Below the pieces are notes generated by a model that worked only from the letters and a program-made list of their open reading frames with translations, was not told where the DNA came from and did not search any database. The position numbers and the translations under genes are program-made. Below are positions 10,434-17,765 of a DNA stretch of 64,000 nucleotides, one piece after another (within the stretch, counting starts at the first letter, position 1; each line of letters begins with the position of its first letter). Source of the DNA: an uncultured Bacillota bacterium (lineage in GTDB: Bacteria; Bacillota; Clostridia; Christensenellales; UBA1242); contig CASDUK010000002.1 of the NCBI GenBank assembly GCA_949283975.1, positions 166,666 to 230,665 of the forward strand, in the 5' to 3' direction.

Positions 10434-10464
10434 GAATCTCCCTCCCATAAAACTCTATATCTTT

Positions 10465-10493
10465 AGTATAACTAAATCTTAAAAAATTTTCAA
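10465..10493 (-). promoter_or_regulatory. Promoter of the PI-PLC surface-protein operon
   Basis: On the minus strand a -35 TTGAAA (10493-10488) is followed after 17 nt by a -10 TATACT (10470-10465). The implied leader is about 25 nt and contains the Shine-Dalgarno of the 2,092-aa gene. Confidence 0.65.
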
Positions 10494-10546
10494 AAAATTG
10501 TCAAATATTTTAATTAACATTAAATTCAGATAAAGGAAAAATTAAT

Positions 10547-10586
10547 AAAAAAACGCATAATTTTTAGTAATTAAACGTTTTTTTGC
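10547..10586 (-). terminator. Probable terminator after the truncated rubrerythrin gene
   Basis: Arms AAAAAAACG-CATAATT and AATTAAACG-TTTTTTT pair with a two-base internal mismatch, followed on the minus strand by T7. It overlaps the stop codon of the gene. Confidence 0.5.
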
Positions 10587-10816
10587 TTCTTTTTGTTTAA
10601 AATTGTAAATTTTTTTGGCAAATTAACCTCGCAGTATCCCTGTTTAACTTGACACAACGGGCACTCGTCCCAAGCTTTTTTATCAAAACTCACATATCCG
10701 CATGCAGGGCAAATCCATTCGACCTCTTTAGCTTTTTTATATAAATTTTTATTTTTCATTTGACTGTACAACTCTTTAAAAATTTTTGCATGTCTAATTT
10801 CGACATCTCTTATCAT
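10571..10816 (-). CDS. Truncated rubrerythrin: C-terminal rubredoxin domain
   Basis: The 81-aa product matches only the C-terminal third of rubrerythrin (about 190 aa in full). The end of the last ferritin-like helix is present (EIRHAKIFKEL, with the ExxH iron ligands), then a rubredoxin-type iron site CPAC near residue 36 and CPLC near residue 54. The first helices of the di-iron domain are missing, so peroxidase activity is unlikely. The ATG at 10816 has a weak AGGGA upstream and begins 3 nt after the stop of the preceding zinc-ribbon fragment, which ends in unrelated sequence. The join looks like a deletion or recombination scar. It may still be translated, but I read it as a remnant. Confidence 0.65.
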   Translation of the reverse strand: MIRDVEIRHAKIFKELYSQMKNKNLYKKAKEVEWICPACGYVSFDKKAWDECPLCQVKQGYCEVNLPKKFTILNKKKQKNV

Positions 10817-10819
10817 TTG

Positions 10820-11220
10820 CTATCCCTGCATATAATCAGCATTTGTCACATTGTGCCAAATATCTTTTAAGAGAAACCCATTTATATTTGCATTGTTTTT
10901 AAACTCTTCCCTTGTGGTATATTCCTGTTGCATTGATGACGAACATAAAATAATATTCTTATTTGGTTTTAAAAACACTTCATATTCAACATTATTGTAT
11001 GTAAATACCATCTCACTATACATAAAGAGTCCATCAATAAAGTCGTCTAAATCTGGTTCAAGTTTCTTACTCTGTTTGTACAAAGTTTTTGCTACATAAC
11101 CTTATCGGGCATTTTTACTAATACTGGATCTTGAGCCCAACCACAATTTTCACAATCACCATGCCCGAATTGATCTATGGCAACAACTTTTCCACAAACA
11201 TCACATGCTTTTAAATTCAT
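10820..11220 (-). pseudogene. Small zinc-ribbon (CPCC-like) protein, frameshifted
   Basis: Two adjoining frames read as one protein. The ATG at 11220 opens a 42-codon frame (to 11092) with CDVC and CENCGW, two Cys pairs of a zinc ribbon, ending at VKMPDKVM-stop. The next frame continues at once as AKTLYKQSKKLEPD and runs to 10820 (DFIDGLFMYSEM...DIWHNVTNADYMQG). Its only in-frame starts are a TTG at 11083 without a good Shine-Dalgarno. A one-base loss (or a 3n+1 deletion) near 11090 would explain the break. The layout resembles short CPCC-type cysteine-rich proteins that I recall beside bacterial toxin genes; that link is from memory. The start overlaps the end of the 59-aa gene upstream by 20 nt. 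Confidence 0.55.
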
Positions 11221-11380
11221 CTCTATTCCTTATTGCCCTGCCATTATTATCATACCATCTGCTTTGTACTTTCTTGCCATTTTTATATCGATCGACTCTT
11301 GTGTTTTGTTTATATGTACGCTCCAGCTTTCTTGCATACGATTTTTCTACTCCACGATTTGGCACTCCGCCTGAGCCCAT
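11201..11380 (-). CDS. Small basic protein, possible toxin-domain fragment
   Basis: The ATG at 11380 lies 5 nt after a strong AAGGAGGTGAG Shine-Dalgarno and opens 59 codons. The product is Arg/Lys-rich and begins MGSGGVPNRG, then has RVDRYKNGKK, RWYDNNGRAIRNRD and a short end. The RVD-Y-NGK-RWYD-NG-A pattern resembles C-terminal nuclease-like tips of polymorphic toxins, which normally go on with His-rich residues; here the frame stops, so the domain would be incomplete. It overlaps the zinc-ribbon gene start by 20 nt, implying translational coupling. The function is not established; a toxin/immunity relic is my inference. Confidence 0.5.
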   Translation of the reverse strand: MGSGGVPNRGVEKSYARKLERTYKQNTRVDRYKNGKKVQSRWYDNNGRAIRNRDEFKSM

Positions 11381-11480
11381 TATCTCACCTCCTTAAAATA
11401 ATTTAAAAACGCAAGAGACTGAAGAAAAATTTATTTCTTCAATCTCTCTAAAATAAGTATAACATGGCATTTGGATATGA

Positions 11481-11599
11481 ATATAGTCCACAAATTCAAT
11501 ATGATTTGAATTTTTATGAATAGGTTCGAATTCAGGTGCGCTTGCGCCGCCAAAAAGGCAGCCTGGGAAAGTTTGGGCTGTTTTTTTGTGGACTAATAT
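11481..11599. repeat. Structured element bounded by an 11-bp perfect inverted repeat
   Basis: TAGTCCACAAA (11484-11494) and TTTGTGGACTA (11585-11595) are perfect complements, extended outward by ATA/ATAT with one bulge. Between them lie four more hairpins: AAATTCAA/TTGAATTT, GGTGC/GCGCC, GCC-AAAAA-GGC and CAGCCT/GGGCTG, the last followed by T7 as in a terminator. No open frame is present. This could be a MITE, a small structured RNA, or a terminator complex. Confidence 0.5.
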
Positions 11600-11603
11600 C
11601 AGT

Positions 11604-11631
11604 TTGACTCGAATTAAATTTGTGATAAAAT
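11604..11631 (+). promoter_or_regulatory. Promoter of the NUDIX gene, probably leaderless
   Basis: A -35 TTGACT (11604-11609), a 16-nt spacer and a -10 TAAAAT (11626-11631) end only 7 nt before the ATG at 11639, so the predicted transcript starts at the initiation codon. No Shine-Dalgarno is present. Confidence 0.7.
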
Positions 11632-11638
11632 AAATAAA

Positions 11639-12058
11639 ATGGAAAATGATTTAAAAATTGAATTTTTTGAGCTTGGAAAAATTGACGAAAGTCTGTTTAC
11701 AAGAGTTGTTGTTGTTTGTAGGTATGGACAAAAATTTGTTTATGTCAGGCAAAAAGGAAAGGAAACTTGGGAGATCCCCGGCGGGAAAATAGAGCCAAAC
11801 GAAACGTGGCAAAGCGCGGCAAGGCGAGAACTATTTGAAGAAACTGGGGCAAAAGAATTTAAGCTTGAGCCAATTTGCGGATATAAAATTTCAAAGCCTG
11901 CCCTCTTGCTTTTTGCAGAAATTGAAGTGTTTGGACAAAAACCAGATTCCGAAATTGAAGAGGTTGGCTTTTTTAACGAGCCGCCAAAAAATTTAACATA
12001 CGCCGACTCTCACACAAAAATGTTTGAAAAAGTTAAAAAATTTAAGAAATTACAATAA
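11639..12058 (+). CDS. NUDIX hydrolase
   Basis: The 139-aa protein hydrolyses a nucleoside diphosphate linked to some group X; the substrate cannot be read. The Nudix box sits at about residues 45-68: GGKIEPNE, then RRELFEETG, which fits GX5EX7REUXEEXGU with all the metal-binding glutamates. The flanks (VVVVCRYGQKFVYVRQKGKETWEIPGG) are the usual strands before the box. It stands alone on the plus strand, convergent with the DUF1846 gene (6-nt gap, no clear terminator). Length is normal for a single-domain NUDIX protein. It could be an oxidised-nucleotide sanitiser (MutT-like), but nothing proves that. Confidence 0.88.
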   Translation: MENDLKIEFFELGKIDESLFTRVVVVCRYGQKFVYVRQKGKETWEIPGGKIEPNETWQSAARRELFEETGAKEFKLEPICGYKISKPALLLFAEIEVFGQKPDSEIEEVGFFNEPPKNLTYADSHTKMFEKVKKFKKLQ

Positions 12059-12064
12059 AATTCT

Positions 12065-13555
12065 TTATTCCTCAAAGAGGTTATTGCTTAAAAAGACAGG
12101 TTGGGAAGTTATGTTTACACCAAGCTTTTTTAAGAGTTGCTCCTCTGCCGATGGGAGAATAAAAGTTGAATGTGCTTCAACTCCAGAAAGATTTGGAAGC
12201 ATTTCAAGAACCTTTTTTGCCTTTTTATTTGAACGACCAGAAATTGAAAGAGCAATTAAAACATCGTCCAAAGATAAGATGCTTGAGCGGGCGCTTGAAT
12301 ATGACTTTCTAAAGTCAACAATTGGAAGCAAGATGTCGTCTGAAATTATATCAAAATTGTCGTCTATTTCTGCAAGCGCCTTGAGCGCGTTTAAAACAAC
12401 CGTTCCACAGGCGGAAATCATTTTCTTGTTCTTTCCAAAGATAATTTTCCCGTTTGGAAGTTCCATTGCGATGCACGGCAATTTAAACTTCTTTTCCGCC
12501 GCCTTGGCCTCTTCAACAACTGGAAGAAAGGAAGGAACAAGTTCAAGCTCTGCCATTAAGCTTTTTGTTCGGTCAACCGTTTCAAGAGAAACAAGACCCT
12601 TTTTAAAATCACATTCTGCTTGCAAAAACCTTCTAACAACCTCTTTTTTAGCCGCCTCGCAAGCCAGGCTGTGGTTTGTTATTGCGCTTGCAACCATGTT
12701 AACGCCCATGTCGGTTGGAGATTTATACACGTCCTTTCCAGTAATCTTTTTTAAAATGTTTTTCAAAACGGGATAAACCTCAATATCTCTGTTATAGTTG
12801 ACCGTTAGTTTTCCATAAGCAGAGAAATGATATGGGTCTATTTGGTTGATGTCTTTCAAATCTGCAGTTGCAGACTCATATGCAATGTTAATTGGATCTT
12901 TAAGCGGAAGATTCCAAACAGGAAAAGTTTCAAACTTTGAATAACCCGCTTTAATTCCCCTTTTAAAATCATGGTACATTTGGCTTAAACAAGTTGCAAG
13001 TTTTCCGCTTGATGGCCCCGGCGCAGTTACAACAACCAATGGCTTTGTTGTTGGAACATATGGATTTGCGCCATAACCCTCGTCTGAAACAATTACGTCA
13101 ACCTCGTTTGGATAACCTTTTGTTGGCCTGTGGATAAAAACTCTTTCGCCGCGCTGCTCAAGCTTTCTTGCAAACTTTGTTGCATTTGGCTGGTCCTCAT
13201 AAAGGGTTATAATGATTGATGAAACAAAAAGACCAAGGCCGCGCAAACTGTCAACAAGCCTTAAAACTTCGTTGTCATAGCTTAGGCCAAGGTCCGCCCG
13301 AATTTTATTTTTTTCTATGTCTCTTGCAGAGATGCAAAAAATTATTTCTGCCCTGTCTTTTAGTTTTAGCAACAGTTTGGTTTTAATGTTTGGGTCAAAG
13401 CCCGGGAGAACTCGCGCAGCGTGGTAATCGTCAAAAAGTTTGCCGCCAAATTCAAGATATAGTTTGTTGTTAAATTTTTCAACTCGCTCAATAATTTTTT
13501 CGCTTTGGAGCTTTAAATATAGCTCATTATCAAAAGCAATTTCTCTTTTGTTCAT
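12065..13555 (-). CDS. DUF1846 (UPF0371) family protein
   Basis: This 496-aa protein matches DUF1846 over its whole length from memory of the family: the N-terminal AFDNELYLKLQSEKI, FGGKLFDDYHAARVLPGFDP, CISARDIEKNKIRADLG, and VVVTAPGPSSGKLATCLSQMYHD with a P-loop-like GPSSGK near residue 190. The family is common in Firmicutes; its biochemical role is not settled in my knowledge. The ATG at 13555 follows a G-rich GGGGGG at about 8 nt. It is a single gene, divergent from the inositol-phosphatase-like gene across about 110 nt. Confidence 0.88.
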   Translation of the reverse strand: MNKREIAFDNELYLKLQSEKIIERVEKFNNKLYLEFGGKLFDDYHAARVLPGFDPNIKTKLLLKLKDRAEIIFCISARDIEKNKIRADLGLSYDNEVLRLVDSLRGLGLFVSSIIITLYEDQPNATKFARKLEQRGERVFIHRPTKGYPNEVDVIVSDEGYGANPYVPTTKPLVVVTAPGPSSGKLATCLSQMYHDFKRGIKAGYSKFETFPVWNLPLKDPINIAYESATADLKDINQIDPYHFSAYGKLTVNYNRDIEVYPVLKNILKKITGKDVYKSPTDMGVNMVASAITNHSLACEAAKKEVVRRFLQAECDFKKGLVSLETVDRTKSLMAELELVPSFLPVVEEAKAAEKKFKLPCIAMELPNGKIIFGKNKKMISACGTVVLNALKALAEIDDNFDIISDDILLPIVDFRKSYSSARSSILSLDDVLIALSISGRSNKKAKKVLEMLPNLSGVEAHSTFILPSAEEQLLKKLGVNITSQPVFLSNNLFEE

Positions 13556-13666
13556 ATGCCCCCCTTTTTTTTAAAAACAAATTTAAGTATAAAAGATTTT
13601 TTTAAGATTTCATAATAAATAACAAGATTAGTTTGAAATTTATTTTTATTATGATAAACTTTTGCC

Positions 13667-14386
13667 ATGACAAAAGAACTAGAATTTTTAATTAATGTTT
13701 CAAAAACTGCAAGATCGCTAATAACAGAAGACTTAGAGGTCTATCAAAAGGGCGAAAACGATTTAGTAACAAATTTCGATTTAATGCTTGAAAAATATAT
13801 AATTTCGCAGATAAAAGAAAATTTTCCAAATTTTGATATTGTAAGCGAAGAATTTAACACAAATGGAAAACTCAGCGAAAACTGCTTTGTTATTGACCCA
13901 ATAGACGGAACAATTAACTTTGCAAACAATTATCCTCTTTGGGCAATTCAGTTAGCCTGCGTTAAGGGCGGGAAAACATGCGCGGCGGTAATTTACGCCC
14001 CAAAATTAAATGAACTTTTTTATGCAGATGAAAACGGCGCTTTTCTAAACGACAAAAAAATTTCGGTTAGCAGCCTTCAAAAGGAAAAAACAATTTGCGC
14101 TGTTGAGGGCGGGGACAAAATTTCACGCGCAAGCGAAATTATTGGCTCAATTCCCCATATCCGCTCAACAGGAAGCTCGGCAATAAGTTTTGCTTTTACT
14201 GCCGCTGGAAGGTTTGGCGCTCACCTGTTTTCAAAAGATTCCCCTTGGGACTTTGTTCCGGGAATTTACATATGCAAAATGGCAGGGGCAAAAATTATTG
14301 AAAAGAAGAATTGCCACATTGCGGCAAATTCGCTTGAATATGCAAAATTTCTTGAAAATGTTTCAGACAAAATGAACTTAAATTAA
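13667..14386 (+). CDS. Inositol monophosphatase family phosphatase
   Basis: This 239-aa member of the Mg2+-dependent, Li+-sensitive phosphatase superfamily has SEEF near residue 64 (metal Glu), DPIDGTINF at about 84-92 (metal Asp residues and phosphate site) and WDFVPG near residue 195, the usual WDxxAG position, here with Pro for Ala. Possible substrates are inositol phosphates, 3'-phosphoadenosine phosphates or fructose-1,6-bisphosphate. The ATG at 13667 lacks a Shine-Dalgarno and follows a TATGAT-like box by 11 nt. It ends in a strong shared terminator, convergent with the YjzC-like gene. Confidence 0.88.
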   Translation: MTKELEFLINVSKTARSLITEDLEVYQKGENDLVTNFDLMLEKYIISQIKENFPNFDIVSEEFNTNGKLSENCFVIDPIDGTINFANNYPLWAIQLACVKGGKTCAAVIYAPKLNELFYADENGAFLNDKKISVSSLQKEKTICAVEGGDKISRASEIIGSIPHIRSTGSSAISFAFTAAGRFGAHLFSKDSPWDFVPGIYICKMAGAKIIEKKNCHIAANSLEYAKFLENVSDKMNLN

Positions 14387-14420
14387 TTAAAGCGCCACTT
14401 GGGCGCTTTAATTAATTTTC
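14384..14420. terminator. Bidirectional terminator between convergent genes
   Basis: A 13-bp stem TAATTAAAGCGCC / GGGCGCTTTAATTA has T-rich flanks on both sides. It overlaps the stop codons of the phosphatase gene and of the YjzC-like gene. Confidence 0.85.
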
Positions 14421-14570
14421 CATCACATAATAGCTTCCGGAATGTTGCGTTGCAGGGAACCTTTGGCCTTTTTCAAGGTATGTTGCCCCGCCGCATCTTC
14501 CGTTTGCGTCATAGCAAGCGTAGTTGCCGGATTGTGGGGCTTGTTCGCCTGGCCTAAATTGTCCGTTCAT
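14412..14570 (-). CDS. YjzC-like small protein (52 aa)
   Basis: The ATG at 14570 lies 4 nt after GGAGGTGG, a near-perfect Shine-Dalgarno. The 52-residue product begins MNGQFRPGEQAPQSGNYACY and ends in the pattern TYLEKGQRFPAT...YYVMEN. The FRPGE-APxSGxY start and the KGxRFP-T centre match the small YjzC-like family of Firmicutes, whose function is not known to me. Two Cys residues (positions 19 and 27) are not in the Bacillus protein as I recall it. The stop overlaps the shared terminator. Confidence 0.75.
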   Translation of the reverse strand: MNGQFRPGEQAPQSGNYACYDANGRCGGATYLEKGQRFPATQHSGSYYVMEN

Positions 14571-14613
14571 TTTCCACCTCCAACATTATCTTGTGCAGTT
14601 AAAAATTTTTAAT

Positions 14614-14646
14614 TCAAAAAAAACAAAAGCCCGCCAAGCAGGTTTT
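14614..14646 (-). terminator. Terminator of the 15514-14657 secreted-protein gene
   Basis: On the minus strand AAAACCTGC and GCGGGCTTTT pair around TTG with a one-base bulge, then comes T4GT8. Confidence 0.75.
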
Positions 14647-14656
14647 TGTTCGTTAC

Positions 14657-15514
14657 CTATTTTTCGCTTGTTGTAACAAAATCAACTGTCATCGTGTAAG
14701 TCTGGCTGTTATATTCAAAGCTAACCTCCGCCGTGTGATAACCAAGCGAAACAACCGTGTTGCCCGTTGCCCCAACCCCGTCCAGCTTTATAACTGTAAA
14801 TGAAATTCCATAAGTAAATTGTCCAAGGTTTCTAAAGTCACCGTCGTCGTTATAGGCGTCAAGGAAAAGAAACAACCTTCCGTCCGATTCAATTTGGGAA
14901 ATTGTCTCTTGGCCAGAACAATTATAAAATATGTTGTCTCTTCCAGATCCATCGCGCATATATGCCGCAATTGGAAGGGCAGAACCAGAAGGCGTGTAGG
15001 AATTCTCAAACATTGGAGGATAGTCGCCGAAAAAGGCAACATTTTCACGGATATGAAGTTCATTCAGCATCGAAGCAAACTCCATTCCCTCTGGAACTTC
15101 CTCCCCTTCGTTCCATTCAATTTCCATAACAACTTCGCCGTTTTCTCTTTGATAGCCATAACAATAAGTTGCTGTATATTGAAAGGTTTCTTCCGAGGTT
15201 GGAATTGCATCGCCTCTTATAATCATAATCATATAGATGTCACCTTGTTCAGTAGCTATTTGCGCTTCAAAAGTATTGTTTGAAAAGAGTTTAACATGCT
15301 GATTATAATATGAACCTTCTTCATTGCCACTAGGGTTGTCCATTTCTCCCCAATAGTATTTAACAACATTAATTGAGGGCTCATAGGCAAGCGACCCGCT
15401 CAAGTTAAGGTTTTCATTTGAAGAGGCATAAACAAAGAAAGAAAGCCCAAGCGTTAAAACAAGGGCAAAGCCCAAAGCAACCCAAAGCAGCATTACTTTT
15501 AATTTTGTTCCCAT
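14657..15514 (-). CDS. Secreted protein of unknown function, behind a poly-G promoter
   Basis: This 285-aa exported protein is not one I recognise. The start is the ATG at 15514, 5 nt after GGAG, rather than the longer upstream frame. Residues about 6-30 (KVMLLWVALGFALVLTLGLSFFVYAS) are a signal peptide, followed by SSNENLNLSGSLAYEPS, a start often seen in short beta-rich surface proteins of Clostridia. The rest is rich in Tyr, Gly, Asn and Glu with no cysteine cluster, metalloprotease motif or sorting signal. Its promoter region contains a G17 tract, suggesting variable expression. It is a single-gene unit with its own terminator. Confidence 0.7.
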   Translation of the reverse strand: MGTKLKVMLLWVALGFALVLTLGLSFFVYASSNENLNLSGSLAYEPSINVVKYYWGEMDNPSGNEEGSYYNQHVKLFSNNTFEAQIATEQGDIYMIMIIRGDAIPTSEETFQYTATYCYGYQRENGEVVMEIEWNEGEEVPEGMEFASMLNELHIRENVAFFGDYPPMFENSYTPSGSALPIAAYMRDGSGRDNIFYNCSGQETISQIESDGRLFLFLDAYNDDGDFRNLGQFTYGISFTVIKLDGVGATGNTVVSLGYHTAEVSFEYNSQTYTMTVDFVTTSEK

Positions 15515-15565
15515 ATTTTCTCCTTTTTTATTTTTCTTTTTTAAAAAATTTTTATTCCGCAAGCC

Positions 15566-15612
15566 TATATATATCCTAGCAGCCCCCCCCCCCCCCCCCT
15601 CCCCCCTGTCAA
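15566..15612 (-). promoter_or_regulatory. Promoter with long G tract between -35 and -10 (phase-variation candidate)
   Basis: On the minus strand a perfect -35 TTGACA (15612-15607) is followed by G6-A-G17 and then CTGC, TAGGAT and TATATATA (-10 candidates, 15578-15566). The present spacing to TAGGAT is 28 nt, far above the optimal 17, so the promoter looks off or weak at this tract length. Losing about 11 G would restore a normal spacing. Confidence 0.6.
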
Positions 15613-15800
15613 GTTTTTTTACATACTTTTTAAAAATTTTTTTTAAAATTTTAGAGCTTAGGGGTATAACCCGTCGTTTAAGCCGTTAAAACCAAAATAA
15701 AACAAAGGGTTAAAGCGTTTATCTGTAAACTTTAAAGAAATTTTAACTAAGTTGGTTAAAAACACTTTATTTTTTTTAAAAATAGGTTAAAATATATAGT

Positions 15801-17765
15801 ATGGAGTATAGGAACTTTCAGCTGGTTTCTAATTTTAAACCATCAATAGATCAAAAAAACGCGATTGACAACTTAACCGCGGGTTTAAACGATGGCCTTA
15901 AAAACCAGGTTCTTCTTGGCGTTACTGGAAGCGGAAAAACTTTTACCATGGCAAACATAATTGCAAACGTCAACAAGCCAACGCTTGTCATTGCCCACAA
16001 CAAAACCCTTGCCGCTCAGCTTTGCAACGAATTTAGAGAATTTTTTCCAAACAACCGCGTTGAATATTTTGTTTCATATTACGATTACTACCAGCCCGAG
16101 GCCTACATTGTTTCAACCGACACTTACATAGAAAAGGACATGGCAATCAACGATGAAATTGAAAAACTTAGAAACTCCGCAACCGCCTCCCTTTTTGAGC
16201 GAAGCGACACGATTATTGTTGCCTCTGTTTCTTGCATCTATGGCCTTGGCGACCCAGAGGAATATAACGGGCTTCAAGTTAACGTTCGCGAGGGAGATGT
16301 TGTTGACAGAAACAATGTTATGCGGAAGCTAATTGAAATTCAATACACGCGAAATGACATTGAATTCAAGCGCAGCACATTCCGCGTTAAAGGCGACACG
16401 CTTGATGTTTTTCCGGCAAACAGCAGCGAAATTGCAACAAGAATTGAATTTTTTGGCGATGAAATTGAAAAAATCTATCAATTTAACGCATTAACTGGCG
16501 AGAAAATTTCTGAGTTAAAATCCCAAACCTTTTTCCCTGCAACCCACTATGCAATTTCCCGCGGGCGGCTTTTAAGCGCAATTAGAGAAATTGAAAAGGA
16601 CGCAGAGCAAGAAGTTGGCGCATTTAAATTTCAAGACAAACTAATTGAAGCCCAGCGGCTTAAAGAGAAAGTTGAATATGATGTTGAAATGATGAAAGAA
16701 GTTGGATATTGCAGCGGAATTGAAAATTATTCTCGCTATTTTGACGGAAGGCAGCCGGGCGAAGCGCCATTCACACTTTTGGATTACTTCCCAAAAGGAT
16801 TCATAACGCTGATTGACGAAAGCCATATGACAATTCCTCAAATCCGCGCCATGTATAACGGAGACCGCTCCAGAAAAGACAACTTAGTTGAATATGGTTT
16901 CAGGCTTAAATCTGCCTATGACAACAGGCCGCTAAACTTTGAGGAATTTAAAGAAAAAATTGGCCAAACAATTTATGTTTCTGCAACGCCGGGAAAATTT
17001 GAACTTTCTGTTGCAGACAACATAACAGAACAACTAATTAGGCCAACCGGGCTTTTAGACCCCTCTATTGAGGTTTTGAAAACAGAGGGGCAAATTTCTG
17101 CCCTGCTTGAAGAAATTAAAAAGACAACAAAAAAATCTGGAAGAGTTTTGGTTACAACCTTAACTAAAAAAATGGCGGAAGATTTAACCAACTTTCTCTG
17201 CGAAAACAAAGTTAAGGCAAGATATCTCCATTCTGAAATTGACACAATGGAGAGAATTGAGATTATAAACGACCTTAGAAGCGGCGAATATGATGTTTTG
17301 GTTGGGATTAACCTTTTAAGAGAGGGGCTTGACCTTCCTGAGGTTATGTTGGTTGCAATTTTGGACGCAGACAAAGAGGGTTTTTTGCGAAGCGAGGGCG
17401 CACTAATTCAAACAATTGGCCGTGCGGCAAGAAACAGCGAAGGACATGTTTTAATGTTTGCAGATAGAATTACTGATGCAATGAGGGCGGCAATTGACGA
17501 AACAAACAGAAGGCGAAAAATTCAAAAAGATTACAACGAAAAATATGGAATAATTCCAAAAACAATTGTTAAAGAAATTAAAAACACAATTGAAATAACA
17601 AAAAAATCTTTAAGCAACTTAGACAAAGCAGATGTTTCTGAACAAATTGAAAAACTTAAAGCGCTTATGAAAATTGCTTCAACAAATTTGGATTTCGAAC
17701 TTGCAATTAAATATCGAGAAGAAATTAGCAAGTTGAAAAAGAGGTTGGAAAATGGAAAACGATAA
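15801..17765 (+). CDS. uvrB: Excinuclease ABC subunit B
   Basis: UvrB is the damage-verifying helicase-like subunit of nucleotide excision repair; it is loaded by UvrA and binds UvrC. The 654-aa length is normal. Walker A GVTGSGKT lies at about residues 40-47. The beta-hairpin region ([11 protein letters not shown]) is at about 92-102, DESH (motif II) at about 337, and motifs V-VI ([21 protein letters not shown]) follow. The C-terminal UVR domain ([24 protein letters not shown]) is intact. The ATG at 15801 has no Shine-Dalgarno and sits 7 nt after a TAAAAT box. It is the first gene of uvrB-uvrA-uvrC, overlapping uvrA by 14 nt. I saw no LexA-type operator upstream. Confidence 0.97.
   Translation: MEYRNFQLVSNFKPSIDQKNAIDNLTAGLNDGLKNQVLLGVTGSGKTFTMANIIANVNKPTLVIAHNKTLAAQLCNEFREFFPNNRVEYFVSYYDYYQPEAYIVSTDTYIEKDMAINDEIEKLRNSATASLFERSDTIIVASVSCIYGLGDPEEYNGLQVNVREGDVVDRNNVMRKLIEIQYTRNDIEFKRSTFRVKGDTLDVFPANSSEIATRIEFFGDEIEKIYQFNALTGEKISELKSQTFFPATHYAISRGRLLSAIREIEKDAEQEVGAFKFQDKLIEAQRLKEKVEYDVEMMKEVGYCSGIENYSRYFDGRQPGEAPFTLLDYFPKGFITLIDESHMTIPQIRAMYNGDRSRKDNLVEYGFRLKSAYDNRPLNFEEFKEKIGQTIYVSATPGKFELSVADNITEQLIRPTGLLDPSIEVLKTEGQISALLEEIKKTTKKSGRVLVTTLTKKMAEDLTNFLCENKVKARYLHSEIDTMERIEIINDLRSGEYDVLVGINLLREGLDLPEVMLVAILDADKEGFLRSEGALIQTIGRAARNSEGHVLMFADRITDAMRAAIDETNRRRKIQKDYNEKYGIIPKTIVKEIKNTIEITKKSLSNLDKADVSEQIEKLKALMKIASTNLDFELAIKYREEISKLKKRLENGKR

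Noticed and set aside
12024..12776. 250-aa plus-strand frame
   Set aside because: It lies antisense to the DUF1846 gene, which has clear family motifs and codon use; the frame is a shadow.
15620..15800. Riboswitch or LexA operator before uvrB
   Set aside because: No known aptamer pattern and no GAAC-N4-GTTC-type site was seen; the predicted transcript begins at the ATG.
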